Source of the DNA: RI-153 sp963721725
Lineage (GTDB): Bacteria > Chloroflexota > Anaerolineae > Caldilineales > Caldilineaceae
Length of the DNA: 64,000 nucleotides
Direction: 5' to 3'
NCBI GenBank assembly: GCA_963721725.1
Contig: CAVRLX010000014.1
Span: 1-64,000, forward strand
The position numbers were made by a program, and so were the translations under genes. The notes under the pieces were generated by a model, which saw only the letters and a program-made list of their open reading frames with translations, did not search any database and was not told the DNA's origin. Positions 33,445-42,591 of this stretch are shown here, in pieces; position 1 is the stretch's first letter, and each line of letters opens with the position of its first letter.

Positions 33445-34365
33445 ATGCTACGCACACGTACCTTTGCCCCCTGGCAAATCGGCTTCGGCCTCTCGCTCTT
33501 CACATCTTTCCTTTTCGGACTCTTGCCCATTGCCCTCAAAGGGCTGCTGGGCGGCATGGATCCCTTCACCATCACTTGGTATCGCTTCTGTTTTGCCACG
33601 CTTTTTCTGCTCGGCGTCATCGCCCAGAAAAAGGGGCTGCCCTCATGGGAAAAACTGCGCAGGGCCGGGTTCGGGCTGATTGCCATTGCCAGTCTCTCTC
33701 TGTGTGGCAACTATCTGCTCTATTTGCTGGCACTCGATCACCTGTCGCCCAGCAGCGCCCAAGTGCTGATCCAACTGGCGCCCATGCTCTTGCTGCTGGG
33801 CAGTCTGGCTTTTTATGGCGAACATTTTAGCGCGTTACAGTGGAGTGGATTTGGCGTAGTGATCATTGGGCTGATCCTCTTCTTTCACAACCGGCTGGGC
33901 GAATTGCTGGGACAAATGGGCGATTATACGTTGGGGGTGCTGATTATGATCGCGGCCTCGGTGGTGTGGGCGATCTATGGGTTGGCCCAAAAACGGCTGT
34001 TGCGCACACTTTCGCCGCTGAGCATTATTCTCTGTATCTATGCCACCGGCGCGCTGATCTTCCTGCCTCTGGCCTCGCCGGGACAGATCGTTCAATTGAC
34101 AGGTGTGCAATGGGTCTTTTTGATCTTTAGCGTGGCGGCCACCAGTGTTTCCTATGTGGCCTTTGCCGAAGCCATGAATCGCTGGCAGTCGTCCCGTGTC
34201 AGCGCCGTGCTGGCGGTGGTTCCTATTCTCACGATTAGCTTTGTGGGATTGGGCGTGTTGTTGGTGCCGAATTTGATCCAGTCTGAGCCGCTGAGCAGCT
34301 TGAGTCTGGGCGGGGCGCTGCTCGTCGTGGGCGGATCGGTGGTCAGCGCGCTGGGGAAAGGATAA
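33445..34365 (+). CDS. EamA/DMT-family exporter
   Basis: This 306-residue membrane protein has ten hydrophobic helices in two EamA repeats. The first starts GFGLSLFTSFLFGLLPIALK and includes FTITWYRFCFATLFLLGV; the second contains MIAASVVWAIYGLAQKRLLR. The family exports amino acids and other metabolites; the substrate here is unknown. The metallophosphoesterase gene starts one base after its stop, suggesting co-transcription. Confidence 0.9.
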   Translation: MLRTRTFAPWQIGFGLSLFTSFLFGLLPIALKGLLGGMDPFTITWYRFCFATLFLLGVIAQKKGLPSWEKLRRAGFGLIAIASLSLCGNYLLYLLALDHLSPSSAQVLIQLAPMLLLLGSLAFYGEHFSALQWSGFGVVIIGLILFFHNRLGELLGQMGDYTLGVLIMIAASVVWAIYGLAQKRLLRTLSPLSIILCIYATGALIFLPLASPGQIVQLTGVQWVFLIFSVAATSVSYVAFAEAMNRWQSSRVSAVLAVVPILTISFVGLGVLLVPNLIQSEPLSSLSLGGALLVVGGSVVSALGKG

Positions 34366-34366
34366 C

Positions 34367-34831
34367 ATGCAGCAGGTTATCGGGGTGATTTCAGATACGC
34401 ATGGGCTGTTGCGCCCTCAAGCCACTGACGCACTGGCCGGGGTGGATCTGATCATCCATGCGGGCGATGTGGGCGATCCGGCGATTTTAGAGCAGTTGCG
34501 CCAGATTGCGCCGGTGCATGTTGTGCGCGGCAATGTTGATTACGAAGAATGGACCGAGGCACTGCCCGAAACGGCGGTAGTGCAGATCGGCGACGTGCTG
34601 ATTTACGTGCTCCATGACCGTGCCGAGTTGGATCTTAACCCAGCAGCGGCTAACTTCGCCGCCGTGATCTTCGGCCATTCGCATCAACCGCTCATTGAAG
34701 AAGATCACGGCGTGGTCTATCTCAACCCCGGCAGCGCTGGCCCGCGCCGCTTTCATCTGCCCGTCAGCGTGGCGAAGATCCAGATTCAAGACAAAAAATT
34801 GACCGCAACTTTAATCGAGCTGACGGTCTAA
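34367..34831 (+). CDS. YfcE/MJ0936-type metallophosphoesterase
   Basis: This 154-residue single-domain phosphodiesterase has all metal motifs: GVISDTHGLLRPQ (DxH), IIHAGDVGDP (GD), VVRGNVDYEEW (GN, with D in place of the usual H of GNH, as in YfcE-type enzymes), VLHDRAEL and FGHSHQPLIEE. The family hydrolyses phosphodiesters with Mn2+; the cellular substrate is unclear. Confidence 0.92.
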   Translation: MQQVIGVISDTHGLLRPQATDALAGVDLIIHAGDVGDPAILEQLRQIAPVHVVRGNVDYEEWTEALPETAVVQIGDVLIYVLHDRAELDLNPAAANFAAVIFGHSHQPLIEEDHGVVYLNPGSAGPRRFHLPVSVAKIQIQDKKLTATLIELTV

Positions 34832-34839
34832 AACGTAGT

Positions 34840-34877
34840 GCGTAGTGCGTATTCCGTTTCTGAGATACGCACTACGC
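34840..34877. repeat. Palindrome of GTAGTGCGTAT words
   Basis: GCGTAGTGCGTAT and ATACGCACTACGC form a 13-bp perfect stem around the loop TCCGTTTCTGAG. It lies between two convergent genes and may terminate both. The 62347-62400 hairpin shares its GAGATACGCA...ACGCA segment. Confidence 0.75.
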
Positions 34878-34884
34878 AATAGCG

Positions 34885-35883
34885 CTACCCCACCTTCACC
34901 CAATCCCCTTTTTTCGCCGCCTTGTACATGGCTTCCATCACGGCGCTGCGATAGGCCGCTTCGTGGACATCAACCAATGCGGCGTTTTGCCCGGTAATGG
35001 CATCCAGGAAGAGATCAAAGGCGTGCGGCCAGGCGGCAGGCAGATCCGCCCATGCTTCTTTGCCATCGCTGCCCAAGGCTTCGCTCTTGATGTAGACTTT
35101 GTCACGATCATAGACCCAGGCATGGCCTTTCGTCCCGCTGATCTCAAAGGTCACCGGATCGGCTACGTCCACCCACCCCGCGGCCAGGGTGCCGATGATG
35201 CCATTTTCAAAGACCATAAGCGCTTCGCCGGTCTCGTCGCAATCCTCGCCATAGCGGTCAATGGCGCGATTCAACGCCGTTGTGACCCGCGCAACCTTGC
35301 CAAACATCCACAACAACAGATCCAGCGCGTGGGTGCCCAGATCGCCAAATGCGCCCACACCCGCCTGATCGGCGTCGGTCATCCACAGCCATTCGGGGGT
35401 GAACCAATCGCCCAGCGCGCCAGAGTGGCAATTGCTGGCGCGCACACGGGTAATCGTGCCAAAAGTGCCCTTTTCCACCTGCTCTTTCAAAAAGAGGTGG
35501 GCGGGGATGCCGCGCTGGAAATAGCCCGTTTGAAAAAGCAATCCGGCTTTGGCGATGGCGTCGGCCATTTTGTAGGCATCCGCTGTGCCAATGCCCAGGG
35601 GCTTTTCCACAAACATGTGTTTGCCCGCGGCGGCGGCAGCCAACACTAATTCTTCGTGGCGGTTGGTCTCGGAACAGATGATCACAGCCTTGATGCTGGC
35701 ATCGTTCCAAATGGCGTCGAGATCATCTACCACGGGCGCGTTGAGTTCGGCGGCGCGCTTCTCGGCACGGGCGCGGTCATGATCCCACACAGCGACGGTG
35801 GTGATGTCGCTGCGATTTTGCAAGCGTTTGACAAAGCCGGGCGTGTGAATGTGGGCACAGCCGACGAGGGCGACGTTGGTCAT
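34885..35883 (-). CDS. Gfo/Idh/MocA family NAD(P)-dependent oxidoreductase
   Basis: This 332-residue dehydrogenase has the N-terminal Rossmann fold MTNVALVGCAHIHTPGFVKR, the typical LAAAAAGKHMFVEKPLGIGT (the EKP Lys) and a C-terminal beta-sheet domain containing GVGAFGDLGTHALDLLLWMF, with the conserved GDLGTHALD. Members oxidise sugars, inositols or sugar acids. The context with glycosidases and a sugar-acid dehydratase fits carbohydrate metabolism; the substrate is not determined. Confidence 0.92.
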   Translation of the reverse strand: MTNVALVGCAHIHTPGFVKRLQNRSDITTVAVWDHDRARAEKRAAELNAPVVDDLDAIWNDASIKAVIICSETNRHEELVLAAAAAGKHMFVEKPLGIGTADAYKMADAIAKAGLLFQTGYFQRGIPAHLFLKEQVEKGTFGTITRVRASNCHSGALGDWFTPEWLWMTDADQAGVGAFGDLGTHALDLLLWMFGKVARVTTALNRAIDRYGEDCDETGEALMVFENGIIGTLAAGWVDVADPVTFEISGTKGHAWVYDRDKVYIKSEALGSDGKEAWADLPAAWPHAFDLFLDAITGQNAALVDVHEAAYRSAVMEAMYKAAKKGDWVKVG

Positions 35884-36027
35884 AGTTTTTCTCCCTGAAC
35901 TTGACGATTGGATATTCGATATTGCATATGTAGTCTACCCGATCCAGTGCTGCGTGCCAACGTTGTGCCCGCACAATGAAATTGATTCGCTCTTGTTCCC
36001 AGGTGGGGAGCGTGATACTATCGGGTC

Positions 36028-36321
36028 ATGCACATTGTCTCGCTTAAAACGCTCCGCACTTTTTGGGAAATTCATACAGACGCCGAACAGCCTTTGCGCG
36101 CGTGGCATGCAGTTGCCAAAAGAGCACAATGGAGAACGCCCGCTGAGATCAAAGCCGACTATCGCAGCGCCAGCTTTCTTGGCAACAATCGAGTGATTTT
36201 CAACATCAAAGGCAATACCTATCGGCTGGTAGTGGTGGCGGAATATCGTAAAGGCCGATTGTTTATTCGCTTTGTCGGCACACATGCCGACTATGACCGC
36301 ATCGATCCAGAGGTGATCTAA
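36028..36321 (+). CDS. higB: HigB-type mRNA interferase toxin
   Basis: This 97-residue RelE-superfamily toxin reads MHIVSLKTLRTFWEIHTDAE. It continues with LRAWHAVAKRAQWRTPAEIK, NRVIFNIKGNTYRLVVV and FIRFVGTHADYDRID, the HigB core. It precedes its antitoxin, the order typical of higBA. The stop TAA overlaps the antitoxin ATG by one base. Confidence 0.93.
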   Translation: MHIVSLKTLRTFWEIHTDAEQPLRAWHAVAKRAQWRTPAEIKADYRSASFLGNNRVIFNIKGNTYRLVVVAEYRKGRLFIRFVGTHADYDRIDPEVI

Positions 36322-36701
36322 TGGAAAATGCCGTGCTTGTCCGCCCGATTTACACAGAGGAAGATTACGAAATTGCCCTCGCAGAAGTTGAAGCGCTTTG
36401 GGATGCACAGCCAGGGACACCCGAAGGGGACCGTCTGGATGTTCTGGTAACTTTGGTGGAAGCTTACGAATCCGAACACTATCCCATCCAAGATCCCGAT
36501 CCGATAGAACTCATTTTTCATATCATGGACGCCCGCGACTTGACCCGTGCCGACCTTGAACCCTTTTTAGGATCACGCGCACGTGTTTCTGAGATCCTCA
36601 ATCGGCGTCGCCCCTTGACGCTTGAAATGATCCGTAAACTACAGAGCGGACTGGGGCTTCCTGCAGATATTTTGGTACAACCCTACGCGCTGCGAAAGTA
36701 G
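36321..36701 (+). CDS. higA: HigA-type antitoxin with helix-turn-helix
   Basis: This 126-residue protein has an N-terminal toxin-binding region (YTEEDYEIALAEVEALWDA) and a C-terminal helix-turn-helix (LTRADLEPFLGSRARVSEIL, NRRRPLTLEMIRKL). This is the long HigA type that often pairs with HigB. It should repress its own operon. It begins within the last base of higB. Confidence 0.92.
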   Translation: MENAVLVRPIYTEEDYEIALAEVEALWDAQPGTPEGDRLDVLVTLVEAYESEHYPIQDPDPIELIFHIMDARDLTRADLEPFLGSRARVSEILNRRRPLTLEMIRKLQSGLGLPADILVQPYALRK

Positions 36702-36784
36702 AAGTCAGCTTTTGCTGATAAAGCAGATTTCACCGCTGGCTTTCGCTCTGTACTAGTTCCGCCTCCAAACGAAAGGCTCCCAAA

Positions 36785-37801
36785 ATGACAACTGATTCTC
36801 GCCCACTGCTGGCGATTACCCTGGGTGACCCGGCGGGGATTGGCCCCGAGGTGACGTTGAAGGCATTGCAACACCGGGACGTTTTCGAGAAATGTCGCCC
36901 GCTGGTGGTGGGCGATCCGCGCATTTTGGCACGCGCCGCCGCGTGGATCGGCAGCGCGGAGGGGACAATTGAAGCCATTTCTGACCCCGCCACTGGCGAG
37001 TACCGGCCCGGCACACTGCCCCTGTTCGATCTGCACAACGCCGACCCCGCCGAGATCCCCGTGGGTGTGGTGAGCGCCGCCGCCGGGCGCGCCGCCGTGG
37101 AATACGTCTTCCGCGCCTGTGACATGGCGCTGGCAAGCGAACCGTGGACGCGATTGTCACCGCGCCGCTCAACAAAGAGGCCATGCACAAAGCCGGCTTT
37201 CTCTACCCCGGCCACACGGAACTGCTGGCCGAGCGTACCGGCGCGGCAAAGATCTCCATGCTCTTGGTGGGGCCGACGCTGCGCGTGGTTCACGTCAGCA
37301 CCCATGTTTCATTGCAAGAGGCCATCCGCCGCGTGACGACGGCGCGGGTGCTAGAGGTCATCGAAATCGCCCATCAATCCTGCCGGGCGCTGGGCATCGC
37401 CAACCCGCGTATTGCCGTGGCTGGGCTGAATCCCCACGCCAGCGAAAACGGGCTGTTTGGCGATCAAGAGAGCACACAGATCCAACCGGCGATTGAAGCC
37501 GGCCCGCGCTCGCGGCTGGACGGTTTCCGACCCGCAGCCGCCGGACACAGTTTTCTTGCGCGCCACCAAAGGCGTGTTTGATATTGTAGTCGCCATGTAC
37601 CACGATCAAGGGCATGTCCCCATGAAGTTGTTGGCCTTCGACAGCGGTGTCAACGTCAGCATGGGGCTGCCCATCATCCGCACCTCGGTGGATCATGGCA
37701 CGGCCTTTGACATTGCGGGCACAGGCAAAGCCAGCGAGGAGAGTATGCTGGCGGCGATTGATGTGGCGATCCAGATGGTGGCGGCGCGAGCACGGAGTTA
37801 A
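36785..37801 (+). CDS. pdxA: 4-hydroxythreonine-4-phosphate dehydrogenase (two frameshifts)
   Basis: PdxA oxidises 4-phosphohydroxythreonine in pyridoxal-phosphate synthesis; some paralogues act in sugar-acid catabolism. The corrected protein has ~338 residues. It starts MTTDSRPLLAITLGDPAGIG, has VDAIVTAPLNKEAMHKAG and the metal ligand His in YPGHTELLAERTG. It also has AVAGLNPHASENGLFGDQE, VAMYHDQGHVPMKLLAF and MGLPIIRTSVDHGTAFDIAG. One base is missing near 37139 and one is extra at about 37501. All catalytic segments are intact across the shifts, so read errors are likely. No other pdx genes are nearby. Confidence 0.92.
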
Positions 37802-37861
37802 CGAAGTTGCTTGTTGAATCCTACGCTCATTACTCAACGACACAGACGAGCGCGCCGCCCG

Positions 37862-37892
37862 CCCCGCCGGGGCCGACATCTACCCGGCGGGG
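37862..37892. terminator. Hairpin between convergent pdxA and GH44 genes
   Basis: CCCCGCCGGG (37862-37871) and CCCGGCGGGG (37883-37892) form a 10-bp perfect GC stem. No T run follows on either side, so its strength as a terminator is uncertain. Confidence 0.55.
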
Positions 37893-37903
37893 CTAATCCC
37901 CTC

Positions 37904-40900
37904 TCACTGCCGCACCACCGCCGGCACAAAGACCCGATAGGGACGGTCCACCGGATCACCGCCAGCCACCACCAACAGCGTCATCGAATTAGCCGGAAAC
38001 GAGATGCGCGCACGGTTGCCCGCCAGCGGCTGATCCGCCAGTTTGACGATGGCATTGGGATTTGCCGCGCTGTACCGATAAACGCTTGCCGCCGTGGCTG
38101 CGTGATTGGCAAGACTCAGATCGGCACTGAGCGCGCCCCCACTTTTGTTAATCACCATAATTGTCAGCGTGCCATCACCGCTGCGCTGGGCCGCATAGAT
38201 CGCCAGTTTCGCCTGATCGCTGCTCGTGGCGCGTACGCTGACATTGCCAAACTTGGCCCCGTTGCCGTCATAATTGCGATAGAGACGGAAGGTGTACGCC
38301 CCCGGTCCCGTCGGCGTGAAAGTGCCGCCGCTGCCCCACGGCGTATCAAAGAGTTCAGCCAAATCCATCCCCTCGCGGCCAAAGATGCCCAGAATATCGG
38401 CCTGGGTCAGCGCCCCGTTGATGTGATCCAGCGCGCCCCAGTTGTACTCGGTCATTGCCAACTTCGTGCCGGGATAATTCTCCGCCACCCATGCCTTCAT
38501 GCGCGGGATCAACTTGACAATGCCGCCGTCTGGCCCGGCATCTTTGATCCAACTTTCGTCCACATAGGTCGGGTCCCACAACGCACGTGTCGAGCGCAGC
38601 CGCAACGCTTGCAGATTGGCATCTCCGGCATCGCGTTGATCCACTCCGTTTTGCGGGTAAAAATGCAGGTCGAGATAGTCGAGCAGGCGCACATTGTTCT
38701 GCGTTTCATAGGCTTTCATCTGCGCCAGATACCAGGGAACCAGCGGGACGTCGCCGTGGGCCATCCGATCCGGGCGGGTCACCCACGCCTCGCTCTGGCC
38801 GTCGCGCGGCGAGTGCCAGTAATAGGTCCACCCCATGAGCACCGGCCCCAGCGTCAGCGCCGCCGGATCCGCGGCTTTGATGGCGGTGGCATAGTCAATC
38901 GTGTTGGTGCGGATCTGGTCATAGTTAAGCGCCGTGGGGAAGACATCACGGTGGGTCTCGTGCCAGAGATCCGGCTCGTTGTCCAGCCCATAGAAGCGCA
39001 CGCCGCCGCTGTTGGCTGTGCCAAACTCGCTTTTGAAATGGCCGATCCACTCGCTGGCCCAGGCCGGACCAATCTTAAAACTGGTGTCGGCGGGGTCGTT
39101 GCCCTGGTAATAGACGGGTTTGCCGTTCTGATAGCCGGTGATGCCACTGCCACAATGGGCGCGCTTGGGATCATCGGGATCACGTGCCGGGCGGCCATCG
39201 GGCCGCGGCTGCGGGGCATAGTTGTATTTACGCGTATCATAGCTACACGGATAGGTGGCTGAATCGCCCAGCGTGCCGGGATCTTTGGCAACCCAGCCGC
39301 TCATGGGGATGGTAATGATGCTGTCCGCGCCGGTACGCTTGTTCTCCGCCACAAAATCGTCGGCAGAATTGGGCTGATATTCGTTTTCAAAGTACCAATC
39401 GGGGTTGCCAAACATGCCGTTTTTCCAGTTATAGCGCGTGGTGGAATTGCCGCCCCAGCGCCGTACCGGCAGATCGATCTCGTTGGCAAAGGCTTCGTCT
39501 TCCAAATAGTGGATGCCATAAATATACTCACTAATGGCGTGACGGTCGGCGGCGGCGTCCACAGAGAGGGTTACATCGGCGGGTGTGGACGTCGTAGCCG
39601 TGGGCGTGGCGGTGGCTGTTGGCTCTGTCGGGGCATCGAAGATCAACAACCGTTTGTTGCGAAAGTCGGCCAGATAGAGCGCGCCGCTGCTGTCAAAGTC
39701 CATGCCCAGCGGCTCGTTGAGCGTGTTCATGCCCACTGCGCCGCCGCGGTTGGCAAGATAGGCGGTGAAATTAGCCTGTCCATAGGCCACACTGGGCGTG
39801 GATGCGCCGGCGGCATAGCCCAGGCCGCGATGGTTGGGCGTGTCCGACACCACCAAATTGCCCGCGCCATCCAGCGCCAGATCAATGGGGCAGGCAAGGT
39901 AGGTGGCCGAGGTGCTGCCCGCCGTGGAGCCACACTCCGAGGCGTGGGCCTGTCCCAGCGTGCGATCCGGCACAGTGAAATTGTTTTTGGTCACCGGGTC
40001 GAGATAGACCTTGATCTGTCCATTCTGGCTGTCGGCAATGTAGAGGTCGGCGTTGTGCGCCGCCACGGCGCGCGGCCCATACAGCCCGGTGAACTGGGCA
40101 ATCGGCGTGGGCGCGTTCGAGGCAATGGGCAAATTGTAGACCAAAATGCGGTTGTTAAACTCGTCGGTGACAAAGAGATGGTTCTTGTTGTCAACCGCCA
40201 ACCCACGCGTAAACTGGAACTTGTTCTCCAATTTATTGGATGTGCCCTGCGCGCCGAACACAAAATCAGGCTGTTGGCCGCTGGCGGTGACACTGTTATA
40301 GACCCAGATGCGGTGGTTATAGGTATCGGCCACATAAAGCCGATTGTTGGTGTCCACGGTCAGCGCTTCGGGGTTGCCGATCTGTGTGTTGCCACTGCGC
40401 CCCAGGATAATGTCGGGGGCCGCGCCGCTGCGCAAGCTGGCGGTGCTGGGCCAGCTATGAATGGCCCCTTGCCGATAGTTACCCTCGGCGCTCCCCCAAA
40501 TCGCCACAAAAACGCGGCCATTGGGGGCAATTGCCACCCCTGTCGGTTGATCAAGATTTGGGATCGCCACATCCGCTGTGGCGTCGGGCAGCCCTGCCGA
40601 CGTCTGGGGGCTTTGGGCAAGCAGACGAATGTTGTCGATGTAAAAGGGGGGGCGATTATCGAGGCCGCTTTCCTCTTGCCAGTTGATGCGGGCGATCTGC
40701 GCCGGGTTGCCCAGTTCGCCAAGCGGAATTGTGAAGTGTGTCCACTGGTTGGGGAGGGCATTCAGTGATTTCTGCCCGGCAGGATCGCCGCCGTCGCTGC
40801 TTTGGACAGAGAAGGTAAAGGGCGTGCCGTTGGGTCCGCCATAGACCCAAAAGTCCACGGCATTTACATCACCAATTGCCAGCGGCGTGGCCTTGCGCAG

Positions 40901-41137
40901 CGAGAAGCCAGCCCAGCCTTTGTCATAGGCAACCGCAATTGCCGTGCTGCCGCTTTGCACTTGCACGGTGCTGGCAAAATCTATGGTGCTGTTCCACGAC
41001 CAGTTTTCCCAACCGCTGGCCTGGGTATCGGCATAAATCACCTGATCCGCGCTGGCACTTGGCAGCACAAAGGCCAAGAGCAAGGGGACGAGAATCAGCA
41101 ACACAACCAGGGGGGCAATGGTTTGAGTCTTTCGCAT
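37904..41137 (-). CDS. Secreted GH44-type glycosidase with N-terminal carbohydrate-binding and NHL propeller domains
   Basis: This 1077-residue exported protein begins with a signal peptide (TIAPLVVLLILVPLLLAFVL) followed by a CBM-like domain (YADTQASGWENWSWNSTIDF). About residues 190-510 form an NHL-repeat propeller with blades such as LTVDTNNRLYVADTYNHRIW and LAVDNKNHLFVTDEFNNRIL. A Thr/Pro linker leads to a GH44 domain from ~530. This has ISEYIYGIHYLEDE, RRWGGNSTTRYNWKNGM, the acid/base Glu in YGLDNEPDLWHETH and the nucleophile Glu in LAMTEYNWGALDHI. GH44 enzymes cleave beta-1,4-glucans and xyloglucan. The protein ends YRVFVPAVVRQ, matching other tails here. Its leader carries element B, shared with the ABC permease genes. 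Confidence 0.92.
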   Translation of the reverse strand: MRKTQTIAPLVVLLILVPLLLAFVLPSASADQVIYADTQASGWENWSWNSTIDFASTVQVQSGSTAIAVAYDKGWAGFSLRKATPLAIGDVNAVDFWVYGGPNGTPFTFSVQSSDGGDPAGQKSLNALPNQWTHFTIPLGELGNPAQIARINWQEESGLDNRPPFYIDNIRLLAQSPQTSAGLPDATADVAIPNLDQPTGVAIAPNGRVFVAIWGSAEGNYRQGAIHSWPSTASLRSGAAPDIILGRSGNTQIGNPEALTVDTNNRLYVADTYNHRIWVYNSVTASGQQPDFVFGAQGTSNKLENKFQFTRGLAVDNKNHLFVTDEFNNRILVYNLPIASNAPTPIAQFTGLYGPRAVAAHNADLYIADSQNGQIKVYLDPVTKNNFTVPDRTLGQAHASECGSTAGSTSATYLACPIDLALDGAGNLVVSDTPNHRGLGYAAGASTPSVAYGQANFTAYLANRGGAVGMNTLNEPLGMDFDSSGALYLADFRNKRLLIFDAPTEPTATATPTATTSTPADVTLSVDAAADRHAISEYIYGIHYLEDEAFANEIDLPVRRWGGNSTTRYNWKNGMFGNPDWYFENEYQPNSADDFVAENKRTGADSIITIPMSGWVAKDPGTLGDSATYPCSYDTRKYNYAPQPRPDGRPARDPDDPKRAHCGSGITGYQNGKPVYYQGNDPADTSFKIGPAWASEWIGHFKSEFGTANSGGVRFYGLDNEPDLWHETHRDVFPTALNYDQIRTNTIDYATAIKAADPAALTLGPVLMGWTYYWHSPRDGQSEAWVTRPDRMAHGDVPLVPWYLAQMKAYETQNNVRLLDYLDLHFYPQNGVDQRDAGDANLQALRLRSTRALWDPTYVDESWIKDAGPDGGIVKLIPRMKAWVAENYPGTKLAMTEYNWGALDHINGALTQADILGIFGREGMDLAELFDTPWGSGGTFTPTGPGAYTFRLYRNYDGNGAKFGNVSVRATSSDQAKLAIYAAQRSGDGTLTIMVINKSGGALSADLSLANHAATAASVYRYSAANPNAIVKLADQPLAGNRARISFPANSMTLLVVAGGDPVDRPYRVFVPAVVRQ

Positions 41138-41269
41138 GGGAGCCTCGTTTGTTTGATCACAAAAAGAATAGGGGGAACTTCTTGGTAGATGTCTTCAGCA
41201 AATCATATTCAATCAATAACAACAAGTGTTCTTCTCGTACATCTTTTCGTACATAATCTTTTCGTCCAT

Positions 41270-41345
41270 CCGAAACAGCGCCCCACAGAAACAGTTTCTG
41301 CTCTTTGAAAAATGTCCTTGTGTGCTCCAGCGGAGTATACAAAGG
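41270..41345 (-). promoter_or_regulatory. Conserved leader element, copy B
   Basis: This aligns with 4731-4803 over its whole length with few gaps. On the minus strand TGTCAA, 18 bases and TATACT look like a promoter whose -10 box opens the element, about 200 bases before the GH44 ATG. The transcribed part contains GAGCACACAAGGACATTTTT and the small palindrome CAGAAACTGTTTCTG. In copy A that hairpin has an A-U pair in place of one G-C pair. Its function (operator or RNA leader) is unknown. Confidence 0.6.
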
Positions 41346-41357
41346 AGTTTTCCTCCC

Positions 41358-41387
41358 TTGACAGCCCCCAATGCCCGATGCTATGAT
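41358..41387 (+). promoter_or_regulatory. Sigma-70-type promoter of hrcA-grpE
   Basis: TTGACA (41358-41363), 18 bases, TATGAT (41382-41387) is a near-consensus promoter. It lies directly before the CIRCE operator, so transcription would start at or just before that element. Confidence 0.85.
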
Positions 41388-41401
41388 CGGTACAGATATG
41401 A

Positions 41402-41428
41402 TTAGCACTCTCCACCTGTGAGTGCTAA
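41402..41428 (+). promoter_or_regulatory. CIRCE operator
   Basis: TTAGCACTC, nine bases, GAGTGCTAA is an exact match to the CIRCE inverted repeat bound by HrcA. It lies between the promoter and hrcA, so the heat-shock genes downstream should be repressed by HrcA itself. Confidence 0.98.
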
Positions 41429-41452
41429 CGACAGGACTGATCAGGCGAAAGG

Positions 41453-42514
41453 GTGACCGTGAACGGCATCGAAGAATTTTTCGATTCGCACGAAGAATTG
41501 AACGAGCGACGGCGGCAAGTGCTACGCATTGTGGTGCAGGAATATGTGGAGACTGCCCAGCCAGTGAGCAGCAAAACCATTGCCGATCACTATCCGCTGG
41601 GCGTGAGTTCGGCCACGATTCGCAACGATCTGGCCGCGCTGGAAAAGGCTGGGCTATTGACCCATCCACACACCAGCGCCGGGCGCGTGCCCACAGACGC
41701 GGGCTATCGCTATTTTGTGCGCCATCTGCTTTCTAGCACGGAACTGCCCCAGACCGAGCGGCGCATGATCCGCCACCAGTTTCACCAGGCCCGCCAAGAG
41801 ATCGACCAATGGCTGCGCCTGAGCACGGCGGTGCTGTCGCGGGCGTCGCAATCGGCGGCGCTGGCAACCTTGCCCAAAGCGACGGAAACCCGTTTTAAGC
41901 ATGTGGAACTGTTGGAGATTCGCGATGCAGCCGTGCTGATGGTGCTGGTGTTGCAAGAGGGCGCGGTCAAACAGCAGATCATCACGCTGGAAGCGCCGCT
42001 GGACCAGGGCGAATTGAGCCGTCTGAGCAATGAACTCAACGAAAAGCTGGCCCAGGCCAACGCTGTCCAGGTCACCCGTGAAATGGCGGCGCTTTCACCG
42101 TTGGCCGCCCAAATCGCGCTCTTGGTTCTGGGGATGATGCAGCGCGTGGACGATACTATGGGCGACCGCATCTATCGGGATGGGTTGGCCCAAATGCTGG
42201 AAGCGCCGGAATTTGCCGAAAGCGAGACTATGCGGCGGATTGTGCAGGTGGTGGAGCAGCGCTCGCTGTTGGATGTGATCCTGGCCGAGTTGGTGACGAT
42301 TAGTGATGTGCAGATTCTTATTGCCGGGGAAGGGCGCTTTGGCGAGTTGCAAGACATTACCCTAATTTTGAGCCGCTATGGCGTCGAGAACGAGGCCACC
42401 GGGCTGTTGGGCGTCATCGGCCCGGTACGCATGCCCTATGCGCGCACCATCGGGGCTGTGCGCTATGTGTCGGAACTGATGAGCGATCTCATGCACCAAC
42501 TCTATGGAAAGTAG
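41453..42514 (+). CDS. hrcA: Heat-inducible transcription repressor HrcA
   Basis: This 353-residue repressor of class I heat-shock genes starts at the GTG at 41453. Its N-terminal winged helix reads RRRQVLRIVVQEYVETAQPV and SSATIRNDLAALEKAGLLTH, then PHTSAGRVPTDAGYRYFVRH. The middle GAF-like and dimerisation regions follow, ending YGVENEATGLLGVIGPVRMP. The upstream CIRCE site shows autoregulation. It is followed by grpE, but no dnaK or dnaJ lies beyond. Confidence 0.97.
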   Translation: MTVNGIEEFFDSHEELNERRRQVLRIVVQEYVETAQPVSSKTIADHYPLGVSSATIRNDLAALEKAGLLTHPHTSAGRVPTDAGYRYFVRHLLSSTELPQTERRMIRHQFHQARQEIDQWLRLSTAVLSRASQSAALATLPKATETRFKHVELLEIRDAAVLMVLVLQEGAVKQQIITLEAPLDQGELSRLSNELNEKLAQANAVQVTREMAALSPLAAQIALLVLGMMQRVDDTMGDRIYRDGLAQMLEAPEFAESETMRRIVQVVEQRSLLDVILAELVTISDVQILIAGEGRFGELQDITLILSRYGVENEATGLLGVIGPVRMPYARTIGAVRYVSELMSDLMHQLYGK

Positions 42515-42591
42515 AGAAAAGGCATGGGTTCGGGTAAAATTAGCCACAATTGATAAGATTATTAAAAATTCTAGTTGGATAGAGATAGACG

